A stretch of DNA of 64,000 nt from NCBI RefSeq assembly GCF_000282895.1, contig NZ_ALBQ01000053.1, forward strand, positions 62,001 to 126,000. The letters are read 5' to 3'. The translations under genes were made by a program, and so were the position numbers. Numbering within the stretch: position 1 is the first letter of the stretch; the number at the start of each line of letters is the position of its first letter. The stretch comes from Sphingomonas sp. ATCC 31555 (GTDB lineage Bacteria > Pseudomonadota > Alphaproteobacteria > Sphingomonadales > Sphingomonadaceae). The notes beneath the pieces are model-generated. The model had not been told where the DNA came from and ran no database searches. It was given only the letters and a program-made list of their open reading frames with translations. This document shows, in pieces, positions 28,890 to 37,571 of the stretch.

Positions 28890-29321
28890 ATGATGCCGCT
28901 GACTCGCGACGAAGACATACGGGCACTGCTCGAAGAAACGCGGACCATTGCGATGGTTGGCGCATCCGATCGACCGAATCGGCCGAGCAACGGCGTGATG
29001 CTGCTGCTCCAGCGCCACGGCTATCGCGTGATCCCGGTGAACCCGCAGATTACCGGTGAACATATCCACGGCGAGTTCGTCTTCCGCGATATCGGTCAGA
29101 TCGGCGTCCCGATCGACATGGTCGATATCTTCCGTCGCTCGGAACAGGCAGGCGAAGCGGTGGATGCCGCCATCGCTGCCGGGGCCAAGTCGGTATGGAT
29201 GCAGCTGGACGTAGTGGACGAAGCCGCGGCGGCCCGCGCGGAAGCCGCTGGCCTCAAGGTGGTGATGAACCGCTGCCCGGCAATCGAGATCCGTCGCCTG
29301 GGCCTCGCTCCCGTCGCCTAG
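28890..29321 (+). CDS. YccU-type CoA-binding (Rossmann) protein
   Basis: The 143-residue single-domain protein has the family motif MVGASDRPNRPSNGVM (about 21-37) and VIPVNPQITGEHIHGE. It resembles the CoA-binding domain of succinyl-CoA synthetase and E. coli YccU. The biological function is unknown. It starts one base after the Mrp stop with an ATGATG doublet, so the two genes are one unit. The stop abuts the convergent kynU stop with no gap. Confidence 0.8.
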   Translation: MMPLTRDEDIRALLEETRTIAMVGASDRPNRPSNGVMLLLQRHGYRVIPVNPQITGEHIHGEFVFRDIGQIGVPIDMVDIFRRSEQAGEAVDAAIAAGAKSVWMQLDVVDEAAAARAEAAGLKVVMNRCPAIEIRRLGLAPVA

Positions 29322-30446
29322 TCAAAGCCGGGCAAGCGCGGCGCCAAGCCGCGCCACGTCACGGCTGTCCTGATACAGGCCCAGCCCGATGCGCAGCACG
29401 TCACCGCGTACGTCGGTTACGATCTCCTCCGCTGCCAGCGCCGCTTGCCAGGCGGCGGCATGGCGCGAACGCAACGCCACGAAGCGCGCCTGCGGTGCAT
29501 CCGGCGCGGCAGGATTGATTTGTTCGGCGTCGAGGGGAAATTGATCCAACAGTTGCGCGCGCAGCGGTGCGACATGAGCGTTGATCGCGCCCGTCGTCAA
29601 ACCTTCACGCGCCAGCATCTCGCGCACCGCAAGGAACCGGTATAGCCCGGACGGATCGAACGTCGCGCCCAAGAAGCGCCGGGCATCGGGCGCATAGCCG
29701 ATTGTGCCTGGCGGCAGCGCCAAATCCTCGAATTCGGCATACCAGCCGGTGAGTTCCGGCCGGAGCCCGAACCCCGGCGGCGCATGGAGAAAGCCGACGC
29801 CTTCGCCCGCCATCGCATATTTATAGCCGCCGGCGACGTAGAACAGCCGATCGGCCACCACCGACAGATCGGTCTCGACCGCCATGAACCCGTGATAGCC
29901 GTCGATCAGTACCCAAGGCCCGTCGGGCCGGGCGAGCGCGGCAAGATCGGCGATGCCGTCAAAGATATGTCCGGTGCCGAACTGGACGTGGCTGGCCACG
30001 ATCAGGTCGAAATCGCCCCCCGCTGCCGTCGCGACGATCTGCGCGATCGGCACGCGCGTCACCCTGGCCGTGCCCGCTTCCTCCCAGCGCAGCGACTGGC
30101 GGCGGAAGCTGTGGAACTCGCCGTCGGTTGCCAGGATGCGCAGCGGCCGGCGCGGCGCCATCGCCGAGACGACGCGCAGCAGCAATTCGTGCGTGTTGGC
30201 GGCAAACACCACGGTGGATGGATCAGGCAGGCGCAGTTCGGTAGCGACTTCGGCCTGAGCCGCCGGCCAGATCTCGTCCATCACGCGGCCCCATTTGCGA
30301 TCGGCGAGGCGCGCAGCATCGTCCCATGCCGCCTGCTGCCCCAACCACGACGCATCGGGCCACAGATGGTGGCTGTGCGCGGCGAAATGCAGCCGATCGG
30401 GGGCAGCGGCGATGGCGCGCTGGAACAGATGCTTCCAGCCGCTCAC
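29322..30446 (-). CDS. kynU: Kynureninase KynU
   Basis: The 374-residue PLP enzyme of the aminotransferase fold cleaves kynurenine to anthranilate and alanine. The PLP lysine is Lys209 in GGYKYAMAGEG, preceded by LIDGYHGFMAVE with the cofactor Asp. The N-terminus LHFAAHSHHLWPD differs from classical KynU but matches the class found next to kynA in sphingomonads and xanthomonads (from memory). The start overlaps the kynA stop by four bases. Confidence 0.85.
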   Translation of the reverse strand: MSGWKHLFQRAIAAAPDRLHFAAHSHHLWPDASWLGQQAAWDDAARLADRKWGRVMDEIWPAAQAEVATELRLPDPSTVVFAANTHELLLRVVSAMAPRRPLRILATDGEFHSFRRQSLRWEEAGTARVTRVPIAQIVATAAGGDFDLIVASHVQFGTGHIFDGIADLAALARPDGPWVLIDGYHGFMAVETDLSVVADRLFYVAGGYKYAMAGEGVGFLHAPPGFGLRPELTGWYAEFEDLALPPGTIGYAPDARRFLGATFDPSGLYRFLAVREMLAREGLTTGAINAHVAPLRAQLLDQFPLDAEQINPAAPDAPQARFVALRSRHAAAWQAALAAEEIVTDVRGDVLRIGLGLYQDSRDVARLGAALARL

Positions 30447-31207
30447 AGGTCCGTCCTGAGCGACCAGAGTTCGGGAAAAGCGCGCTTGGCCAGCGTCGAT
30501 TCCAGATAGGAAACACCGGCGGTGCCGCCGGTGCCGGGCTTGCCGCCGATCACCCGGCTCACCGTGAGCACATGCTTGTGCCGCCAGGTGGCCAGCGCAT
30601 CGTCAATATCCACGAGCTTCTCGGCGAGCTGGTACAGATCCCAATGGCGAGTCGGGTCGCGATACACCTCGGCCCAGGCGGCACGCACCGCTTCGCTGGG
30701 TGCATAGGGCTGCGGCCAGTCCCGCGCCAGCGCCTCCGCCGGAAGCGGAAAGCCGGCAGCGGCCATCGCCGCATTCGCATCGTCCCACAGGCTGGGCTCG
30801 GCGGCGGCCGCGGTGGTCAGCGGCCCCGGCACCCCGCCACCGCGCAGACCGAGCATCGTCTCCACCGCGCGAAACTGATCGGATTGGAAGCCGGAACTGG
30901 GGCCCAGCACTTGGCGAAACCGGGTATAATCGCTGGGCGTCATCGTCGCCAGCACGTCCCAGCTGAGCGTCATCACCGCCTGGATGCGGCTGATGCGCGC
31001 CAGCCCCTTGTAGGCCTCGATCAGCTTGCCGTCACGCACCAGCGCCTTGGCGAGCCGCAGTTCCGCAAGTATCTGCTTGAGCCACAATTCCTTGGTCTGG
31101 TGGATGATGATGAACAACAGCTCGTCGTGCCGGTCCGAACGGGGATGCTGGGCGGCGAGCAGATCGTCGAGCGCCAGATAGCGCCCATAAGTCATCGCTT
31201 CGGTCAT
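30443..31207 (-). CDS. kynA: Tryptophan 2,3-dioxygenase KynA
   Basis: The 254-residue heme dioxygenase oxidises L-tryptophan to N-formylkynurenine. It has IIIHQTKELWLKQ (substrate-site His36), SSGFQSDQFR, and the C-terminal WRHKHVLTVSR-IGGKPGTGGTAG stretch, in which His212 aligns with the heme ligand. It is translationally coupled to kynU. The intermediate formamidase KynB is not adjacent. Confidence 0.92.
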   Translation of the reverse strand: MTEAMTYGRYLALDDLLAAQHPRSDRHDELLFIIIHQTKELWLKQILAELRLAKALVRDGKLIEAYKGLARISRIQAVMTLSWDVLATMTPSDYTRFRQVLGPSSGFQSDQFRAVETMLGLRGGGVPGPLTTAAAAEPSLWDDANAAMAAAGFPLPAEALARDWPQPYAPSEAVRAAWAEVYRDPTRHWDLYQLAEKLVDIDDALATWRHKHVLTVSRVIGGKPGTGGTAGVSYLESTLAKRAFPELWSLRTDL

Positions 31208-31247
31208 CCCGCAAGGCTAGCTTGCAATGCCGAATGGGTCGAGCCGG

Positions 31248-32183
31248 TTATCGGCCGGCCAGCACCGCCCGCAGCCATGCTTCGGTCTGCGCCGCGTGCG
31301 TCACCGGCAGCATGTGGCCGCCATCGATCAGCGTCAGCCGCGCGCCGACGATCTCCCGTGCCGTGCGCTCGCCGTGGCGCGCGGGATCGAGCACATTGTC
31401 GTTCCGGCCGAACAGGATCGATACCGGCAGCGTGATCTCGCCGTAGCGTGGGACGAGCGTCTGCATCGCGCGCGTCGCCATATTCACTTCGAAGCTGCCC
31501 ATCTGATAGGCTTGTGGCCGCGCGGCCAGCGCGCCGCCGCCGGCCGTGGCGAAATCACGGGGGACCGGATCGGGGGCAAACACCTCTGCCGCATTCCGGC
31601 GTGCCCGCGCCAGCGCAGCCGGCACCGCGATCGTCCAGGACAGCAACTCGCGCAGCCCCGGCGGCGTCATCAGCCCGCGAAATGCCGGCGGCAGGCGCTC
31701 CGCCACCTGACTGAGCGGCGCGATGAGCGCGAGGGCGTGCGGCACCGCCGGGAAGTCGAGCGCCAGCGACAGCGCCACCGCGCCGCCCATCGAATGGCCG
31801 ACGACCAGCGGCTTCACCAACCCTAGTCGATCGATCAGTTCCGCGATCATGCGCGCCTGCCCCGCCAGATCGGGACGGGGGCCGGCTAGGTGCGAATGGC
31901 CCCAGCCGGGGCGATCGACCAGAAGCACCCGATGGTCTTCCGCCAGCCGCCCGGCGAGCGAGTGGCTGAAGTTCCGGAGCTGGCCCATAAGGCCGTGAAT
32001 CATCACGATCGCGGGGCCTTCGGCATGGGCTGGGCCAAGCTCGACGACATGCAGCCGCGCCCCGGCGATGTCGACGAAGCGGCCGTCCGGTGGCACCATC
32101 TCCTCCGCCTTGCGTGCTACCCATGCAGACCAGCCGGCCAAGCCCAATATGCCGATCCCGGCGGCTCCGAACGGTATCAGCAT
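31248..32183 (-). CDS. Alpha/beta hydrolase
   Basis: The 311-residue hydrolase is probably membrane-anchored by residues 2-20 (LIPFGAAGIGILGLAGWSAW). The oxyanion segment IHGLMG and nucleophile elbow GHSMGG are clear, with a catalytic Asp in FGRNDNVLD and a His in DGGHMLPV near the C-terminus. The substrate is unknown. The ATG at 32183 has GGGAGA seven bases upstream; an earlier ATG would overlap the next gene. It lies 40 bases upstream of kynA on the same strand, so a formamidase role is conceivable but not indicated by motif. Confidence 0.75.
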   Translation of the reverse strand: MLIPFGAAGIGILGLAGWSAWVARKAEEMVPPDGRFVDIAGARLHVVELGPAHAEGPAIVMIHGLMGQLRNFSHSLAGRLAEDHRVLLVDRPGWGHSHLAGPRPDLAGQARMIAELIDRLGLVKPLVVGHSMGGAVALSLALDFPAVPHALALIAPLSQVAERLPPAFRGLMTPPGLRELLSWTIAVPAALARARRNAAEVFAPDPVPRDFATAGGGALAARPQAYQMGSFEVNMATRAMQTLVPRYGEITLPVSILFGRNDNVLDPARHGERTAREIVGARLTLIDGGHMLPVTHAAQTEAWLRAVLAGR

Positions 32184-32229
32184 CCGCTTGTCTCCCAATC
32201 CGGCCAACGCACCCGGCACCGATCCGTGC

Positions 32230-33099
32230 CTAGCGGATATAGCCATTCTTGCGCAGAAGGGCCTTCAAGTCTGCCGGAAACGGCTTCCTGTCCCAGGTCG
32301 CGCTTCGATCGTAATGCGCGAGCATCAGCTTCCACGCCGTCGCGAACTGCCCGGTGCGCGCCGCATTGGCGACATAGCCCGCGCAGGCGCCGTTGCGCTC
32401 GCTGTCTTGCGACGCAGGCGCCGTGCAATAGGCACGCGCCTCGGCCATCTTCATCAGGAACAACGGCCGCATGCCCGGCGCTTTCGAAACGTCGACGGTG
32501 CGTCCGCCGCGGATGTTCAGCACCAGCGGCGGCGGCATGCTGCCGGCATAGCTGGAGAAGCGGTACAGGAACGCATCGTCCGTCAGCACGAAATCGGCAA
32601 TCCCGTCACCGGACAGGTCGATGGGAAAGGCGTCGAGCACGGCATCGAACATGTCGCTTATCCGGCCGTCAACGCCACGATGGCGGAGGCGCACCGCGCG
32701 GTAGGCTTTGCCCATCGGCACCGCCACCTCGATCACGCTGCAGCAATGCGCGCCGCCGGTAAAGCTCTGCAGCAGCACCGCCGGTGCTTTCACCCGCGCA
32801 TCCACCTGCCCGATGCCGAACTGCCAGGCGAGACCCGGCGCGCCGCGCAGCGTCACCGGCGCCATGCCGGTCCGCGTGATCGTGACGACCGGCACGCGAT
32901 CCTCCGGCTGGCCCGCATCGCTGGGCGTGATCGTCAGGCGCAGCGCCCCGCTGGCATAGCTGACAACACCGTCCTTCGGCCGCCATTCCAGCAGGCTGCG
33001 CCACGGCATTGCCTGCGGTTCGGAAGCCTTCGGCCTCGCCGCGGCAGGAGATACGCTTACAACCACGGCGGCAAGCAAGGCGAGGACAAGGGCGCGCAC
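32230..33099 (-). CDS. Secreted protein of unknown function
   Basis: The 289-residue protein has a signal peptide (MRALVLALLAAVVVSVSPAAA). No family was recognised. A DLSGDGIADFVLTD stretch at about 161-174 resembles a single FG-GAP/calcium-loop repeat, and a CysCys pair occurs in TGGAHCCSVIEV. Two further cysteines near the C-terminus could form a disulfide. It sits between a hydrolase and an ABC exporter, all on the minus strand. Periplasmic location is inferred from the leader only. Confidence 0.6.
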   Translation of the reverse strand: MRALVLALLAAVVVSVSPAAARPKASEPQAMPWRSLLEWRPKDGVVSYASGALRLTITPSDAGQPEDRVPVVTITRTGMAPVTLRGAPGLAWQFGIGQVDARVKAPAVLLQSFTGGAHCCSVIEVAVPMGKAYRAVRLRHRGVDGRISDMFDAVLDAFPIDLSGDGIADFVLTDDAFLYRFSSYAGSMPPPLVLNIRGGRTVDVSKAPGMRPLFLMKMAEARAYCTAPASQDSERNGACAGYVANAARTGQFATAWKLMLAHYDRSATWDRKPFPADLKALLRKNGYIR

Positions 33100-33187
33100 G
33101 GATGAGGCTCCGATTCGGGAAACGCCGTCACGCTACTGCAGCCAATCCGCTCCGTCTATCGACAGAATCGCACGGCTTGCCGCGGCG

Positions 33188-35008
33188 TTAGTTAGCGACG
33201 GAGGTGTCGCCTTCCTCGCGTTCCTGTGCCTGCCTAGTCCACATTTCGGCATAGATACCGCCTCTGCGCAGCAAATCGGCATGGGTGCCCTGCTCGACGA
33301 CGCGGCCAGCCTCTAGCACGACGATCCGGTCAGCATGAACCACGGTGGAGAGCCGATGGGCGATGACGATGGTTGTGCGGCCCTCTTCAATCGCTTCCAG
33401 CGTCGCCTGAATGTCTGCCTCGGTGCGGCTGTCGAGTGCGCTGGTTGCTTCGTCGAGGATCAGAATCGGCGGGTTCTTCACCAGCGTGCGGGCGATCGCC
33501 ACGCGCTGCTTCTCGCCGCCCGAGAGCTTGAGCCCACGCTCGCCCACGCGCGTGTCGAGCCCGTCGGGCAGCGCCTGGATGAAGTTCGCGATCGAGGCGC
33601 CGCGCACCGCCTCGGCGATCTCCTCGGGGGTCGCGCCCTCGCGGCCATAGGCAATGTTGTAGCCGATCGTTTCGTTGAACAGCACGGTATCCTGCGGCAC
33701 GATGCCGATCGCGGCGCGCAGGCTAGCCTGAGTTACCGCGCGGATATCCTGCCCGTCGATGGTGATGCGGCCGCCGGTCACGTCGTAGAAGCGGTACATC
33801 AGCCGGGCGAGCGTCGACTTGCCCGCGCCCGAGGGACCGACCACCGCGACGGTGGCGCCGGCCGGGATGTCGAGATCGATGCCCTTCAAGATCTGGCGAT
33901 CGGCGTCATAGCCGAACTGCACGCCCTCAAACCGGACATGCCCCTGCCGAATCGCAAGGGGGCGGGCGTCAGCGGCGTCGGTCACTTCGGCATTGGTATC
34001 GAGCAGGTCGAACATTGCGCCCATGTCGATCACGCCCTGGCGGATCGTGCGATAGACCCAGCCGAGCATGTCGAGCGGACGGAACAACTGGCTGAGCAGC
34101 GTCGACACCAGCACCACGTCGCCCGGGGTGAAGCGCCCGCTCGCCCAGCCGAACACCACCAGGGCCATGCCTGCGGCGAGCATCAGATTGGTGATCACCG
34201 CCTGGCCGATGTTGAGCCACGCGAGCGAATTCTCGCTGGTGACGGCGGCGGTCATATAGGCCGACATCGCCTTGTCGTAGCGGGCGCTCTCGCGCGCTTC
34301 GGCGTTGAAATATTTGACAGTTTCGAAGTTGAGCAGCGAGTCGACGGCATGCGCGACCGCGCCGGTATCGAGGTCGTTCATCTTTTCGCGCAGCTTCGAT
34401 CGCCAGTCGGTCACCCAGCGGGTGAAGGCGATGTAGATCACCACCATCGCCAGCGTACCGGCGACCAGCCACATGCCGAAGCGCGTGCCGAAAATGCCGA
34501 GTACCATGCCGAGCTCGAGAATAGTCGGCGCGATGTTGAACAGCAGGAAGTAGAGCATCGTGTCGATGCTTTTGGTGCCCCGCTCGACCACCTTGGTAAC
34601 CGCGCCGGTGCGGCGGTTGAGGTGGAAGCGCAAGCTCAGCTGATGGAGATGGCGGAATACGTCCGAGGCGAGCCGGCGGGTCGCATCCTGCCCCACCCGC
34701 TCGAATACCGCGTTGCGCAGATTGTCGAACAGCACCGTGCCCAGCCGCGCGGCGGCATAGCCGGTGACGAGCGCGACGATCAGCCACACCGCGTCGCGCG
34801 GGCCCGAGGCCATCCGGTCGATCGCGCCCTGCAGCGCGAAAGGCGCGCCATAGACCTGCACTAGCTTCGAGCACAGCACGAGCAGCAGCGCGAGTACGAT
34901 CCGCACCCGCAGCCCCGGCGCGTGACGCGGCCAGAGATAGGGCAGGAAGCGCTTCATAGTGCCGAGCATGGGCCGCTCGGGTGCGGAGGACAGTGTTTCG
35001 GGAGGCAT
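33188..35008 (-). CDS. Atm1/HMT1-type ABC exporter (fused permease-ATPase)
   Basis: The 606-residue half-transporter has an N-terminal membrane domain with six helices and a C-terminal ATPase with GPSGAGKS (Walker A), LSGGEKQR (signature) and ILDEATSALD (Walker B). The LRFHLNRRTGAVTKVVERGTKSID segment is characteristic of the Atm1/HMT1/ABCB7 branch, which exports glutathione-linked sulfur or metal conjugates. The ATG at 35008 is preferred to a TTG at 35044 used by the longest frame. Confidence 0.85.
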   Translation of the reverse strand: MPPETLSSAPERPMLGTMKRFLPYLWPRHAPGLRVRIVLALLLVLCSKLVQVYGAPFALQGAIDRMASGPRDAVWLIVALVTGYAAARLGTVLFDNLRNAVFERVGQDATRRLASDVFRHLHQLSLRFHLNRRTGAVTKVVERGTKSIDTMLYFLLFNIAPTILELGMVLGIFGTRFGMWLVAGTLAMVVIYIAFTRWVTDWRSKLREKMNDLDTGAVAHAVDSLLNFETVKYFNAEARESARYDKAMSAYMTAAVTSENSLAWLNIGQAVITNLMLAAGMALVVFGWASGRFTPGDVVLVSTLLSQLFRPLDMLGWVYRTIRQGVIDMGAMFDLLDTNAEVTDAADARPLAIRQGHVRFEGVQFGYDADRQILKGIDLDIPAGATVAVVGPSGAGKSTLARLMYRFYDVTGGRITIDGQDIRAVTQASLRAAIGIVPQDTVLFNETIGYNIAYGREGATPEEIAEAVRGASIANFIQALPDGLDTRVGERGLKLSGGEKQRVAIARTLVKNPPILILDEATSALDSRTEADIQATLEAIEEGRTTIVIAHRLSTVVHADRIVVLEAGRVVEQGTHADLLRRGGIYAEMWTRQAQEREEGDTSVAN

Positions 35009-35098
35009 TGCGCCTAACTTGGGACGCGAAGAGACGCGATGCAACGCCGGGAACAGGCCGGACGTCCGTCCGTTGATTGCGGTAGGAGGTCATTCGCC

Positions 35099-35335
35099 AT
35101 GGACCAACTGCTCTACGTACTGGCCATCATGGGCTGCAGCGACGATTCGCAGGCATGCCGCCAGGTTCGCCTGGAACCCACCCGCTATACGTCGCAGGTC
35201 GCCTGCCAGGAAGCCATGGAAGGCGCGCTTCGTCGCGCCACCGATGTCGACTATCCTGTCGTGGAGGCGGCGTGTCAGCAACAGGGCGAACGGATGGTGG
35301 CGAGAGAGCCGCAGCGGCCGGTGACAGGAGGCTGA
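35099..35335 (+). CDS. Small cysteine-containing protein of unknown function
   Basis: The 78-residue product has four cysteines (13, 20, 36, 59) and no clear signal peptide, though residues 3-12 are hydrophobic. TAGGAGGT lies about ten bases before the ATG, which supports expression. No family was recognised. It is divergent from the ABC exporter across 90 bases. A thiol-rich small protein beside a glutathione/metal-conjugate exporter is suggestive but unproven. Confidence 0.6.
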   Translation: MDQLLYVLAIMGCSDDSQACRQVRLEPTRYTSQVACQEAMEGALRRATDVDYPVVEAACQQQGERMVAREPQRPVTGG

Positions 35336-35417
35336 CCTTTCCCAGCGCTTCGTCATCCCGCAAAGGGGATCTATGGGCGCTGAAGCAAAGGTTCGTTCCC
35401 GAGCGTCGCAGCAAATG

Positions 35418-35439
35418 AATTCCTGCCTTCGCGGGAATT
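35418..35439. repeat. Short interspersed palindromic repeat (VIPAKAG-type)
   Basis: AATTCCTGC (35418-35426), loop CTTC, GCGGGAATT (35431-35439) forms a 9-bp stem with one G-U pair. On the minus strand it would translate as IVIPAKAGIH, the tell-tale spurious peptide of a widespread proteobacterial intergenic repeat. The 144-base gap 35336-35479 holds nothing else; both flanking genes converge on it, so it may act as a terminator. Confidence 0.65.
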
Positions 35440-35479
35440 ACGATTGTATGGACGGACGCCGGTTCCCGCGGCGCCAACC

Positions 35480-36388
35480 CTATTCGTGCGAACGGCCGAA
35501 ATCCGGCCGGGCATCGTCTTGTCCCTGGTCAATGATCGAGCGGCGGATTGCGCGGGTGCGGCTGAACAGGTCGAACAGTTCGTCGCCCTTGCCCCAGCGG
35601 ATCGCGCGCTGGAGCGCGGTCAGGTCCTCGGTGAAGCGCTGAAGCATATCGAGCACCGCCTCGCGGTTGCTCAGGAACACGTCGCGCCACATCGTCGGAT
35701 CGGATGCGGCGATCCGGGTGAAATCGCGAAAGCCGCCCGCGGAGTATTTGATCACCTCGGACTGGGTGACTTCCTCCAGGTCCGAAGCGGTGCCGACGAT
35801 CGTATAGGCGATCAGGTGCGGCAGATGGCTGGTCACCGCCAGCACGCGATCGTGATGCGTCGGCTCCATCGTCTCGACCATCGCGCCCAGGCGCCGCCAG
35901 AACTCGCTTACGCGCTCCACCGCCAGCGGATCGCTGCCCTCCGGCGGCGTGACGATGCACCAGCGATGATGGAACAGCGAGGCGAAGCCGGCAGTAGGCC
36001 CACTATTCTCCGTGCCCGCCACCGGGTGCGCCGGGATGAAGGTTGCCAACGGCAACGCCGCCCGCACCGCCTCGATCACGCTTTCCTTAGACGAACCGAC
36101 GTCGCTGACGATCGCGTCCGATGGCAGATCGGAGGCGAATTCCGCCGCCACCGCGCCCATCGCACCCACCGGCACGCACAGGATCACCAGATCGGCGTCG
36201 ATCACCGCGGTGCCGGCGCTGTCCGCCACGTCGTCGCACAAATCGATCGCCATCGCCGTTTCGCGCACAGACGGATCGGCGTCATAGCCAGTCACGCGCA
36301 CGCTGGGCATGTGCTGGCGGACCCCCCGGGCGATCGACGAGCCGATCAGCCCCAGCCCGATGATGGTGACACGTGCGAAGGGCAGCAT
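35480..36388 (-). CDS. Prephenate/arogenate dehydrogenase (TyrA/TyrC family)
   Basis: The 302-residue enzyme of tyrosine synthesis has an N-terminal NAD(P) fold (VTIIGLGLIGSSIARGV, residues 7-23) and an all-helical C-terminal domain. The catalytic-region motif AHPVAGTENSG (His in FIPAHPVAGTE) matches the TyrC branch. No chorismate mutase or ACT domain is fused. Its ATG overlaps the hisC stop by one base, and hisC-like enzymes often double as aromatic aminotransferases, so the pair may form a tyrosine unit. Confidence 0.9.
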   Translation of the reverse strand: MLPFARVTIIGLGLIGSSIARGVRQHMPSVRVTGYDADPSVRETAMAIDLCDDVADSAGTAVIDADLVILCVPVGAMGAVAAEFASDLPSDAIVSDVGSSKESVIEAVRAALPLATFIPAHPVAGTENSGPTAGFASLFHHRWCIVTPPEGSDPLAVERVSEFWRRLGAMVETMEPTHHDRVLAVTSHLPHLIAYTIVGTASDLEEVTQSEVIKYSAGGFRDFTRIAASDPTMWRDVFLSNREAVLDMLQRFTEDLTALQRAIRWGKGDELFDLFSRTRAIRRSIIDQGQDDARPDFGRSHE

Positions 36389-37482
36389 CAGGCGCCGAGC
36401 AGCCGGCGCAGCGACGCCGCCACGCCCTGGATCTCGTCCTCGGTGCCGATGGTGATGCGCAGGCCGTGCGGCAGGCCCTGCCCCGGCAGCCAGCGGACGA
36501 TATAGCCGTCCTCCATCAACTGCTTATAGGCTTGCTCGGCGTTCACCTCGCCCTCGAACAGGACGAGCTGGAAATTCGCCTTGGAAGGCACAGCGCGCAC
36601 GCCCTTGTTGCCCATGCTCGCAATCTGGTCGGCGAACCAAGCACGCCACTTGGCGTTGTGCGCGCGGCTGTGCTCGACAAAATCCTTGTCGCCAAGTGCC
36701 GCGATCGCTGCGCGGCCTGCCCCGATGCTGAACGCGAAGGGCGCGCGGATGCGGTGCATCGCCGCGATGATGTCCGGGTGCGCATAGCCCCAGCCCACCC
36801 GCTCGGAAGCGAGCCCGAAGATCTTCGAGAAGGTGCGCGTCACCAGCACGTTGGGCTGGGTGCGGGCGAGATCGAGGCCGCCATCGTCATCCTCGGGCGC
36901 CAGATATTCGGTGTACGCCTGGTCGAGCACCAGCAGAACGCTCTTGGGCAGTGCCGCGTGCAGCCGGGCGATTTCCTCGCGCGCTGTGTAGGTGCCGGTC
37001 GGGTTGTTCGGATTCGCGAGGAAGACGACCCTGGTCTTTTCGGTCACGCAGGCGAGGATCGCGTCGACGTCGGTCGCATAGTCGCGATCGGGGGCCACCA
37101 CCGGCGTCGCGCCGACGCGGCGGGCGGCGATATCGTACACCGCGAAGCCGTAGCGGACATAGATGATCTCGTCGCCCACGCCGGCAAAGGCGCCCGCTGC
37201 GAGGTGCAGCACCTCGTCCGAGCCGGTGCCGTAGACGATCCGCTCGGGCTCCACCCCGTAATGTGCGCCCAGCGCCTCGCGCAGCGCGACCGCGCCGGCA
37301 TCGGGATAGCGCTCCAGCTCGGTCGCGGCGGCGGCATAGGCGTCGCGCGCGGCCTGGGGCGTGCCGAACGGATTCTCGTTCGACGAGAGCTTGGCGGCGG
37401 GCTTGCCCGAATCGGTGGTGGCGCGGCCCGGGACATAGGGGGCGATGGCCATCACCCAGGGCTTGGGGACGGGTGCGTTCAT
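36388..37482 (-). CDS. hisC: Histidinol-phosphate aminotransferase HisC
   Basis: The 364-residue class I/II PLP aminotransferase has the internal-aldimine lysine in [17 protein letters not shown], and [10 protein letters not shown] near the N-terminus is the HisC signature. It converts imidazole acetol phosphate to histidinol phosphate and can transaminate aromatic keto acids. The ATG at 37482 (MNAPVPKPW) is favoured; 12 more codons are open upstream without support. It is divergent from metX across 89 bases. Confidence 0.92.
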   Translation of the reverse strand: MNAPVPKPWVMAIAPYVPGRATTDSGKPAAKLSSNENPFGTPQAARDAYAAAATELERYPDAGAVALREALGAHYGVEPERIVYGTGSDEVLHLAAGAFAGVGDEIIYVRYGFAVYDIAARRVGATPVVAPDRDYATDVDAILACVTEKTRVVFLANPNNPTGTYTAREEIARLHAALPKSVLLVLDQAYTEYLAPEDDDGGLDLARTQPNVLVTRTFSKIFGLASERVGWGYAHPDIIAAMHRIRAPFAFSIGAGRAAIAALGDKDFVEHSRAHNAKWRAWFADQIASMGNKGVRAVPSKANFQLVLFEGEVNAEQAYKQLMEDGYIVRWLPGQGLPHGLRITIGTEDEIQGVAASLRRLLGA

Positions 37483-37571
37483 GCGGCGCGGATTGGCGGA
37501 ATGGCGGCCGATTGGCAAGCCGTGCGGCGGGGAAGCTTGAACACCGGCCCTACCCGGCTTAACCGCCGGAT

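Noticed and set aside
31248-32183. Calling the alpha/beta hydrolase KynB
   Set aside because: Bacterial KynB belongs to the cyclase-like metal-dependent family, not the alpha/beta-hydrolase fold; only gene proximity supports the idea.
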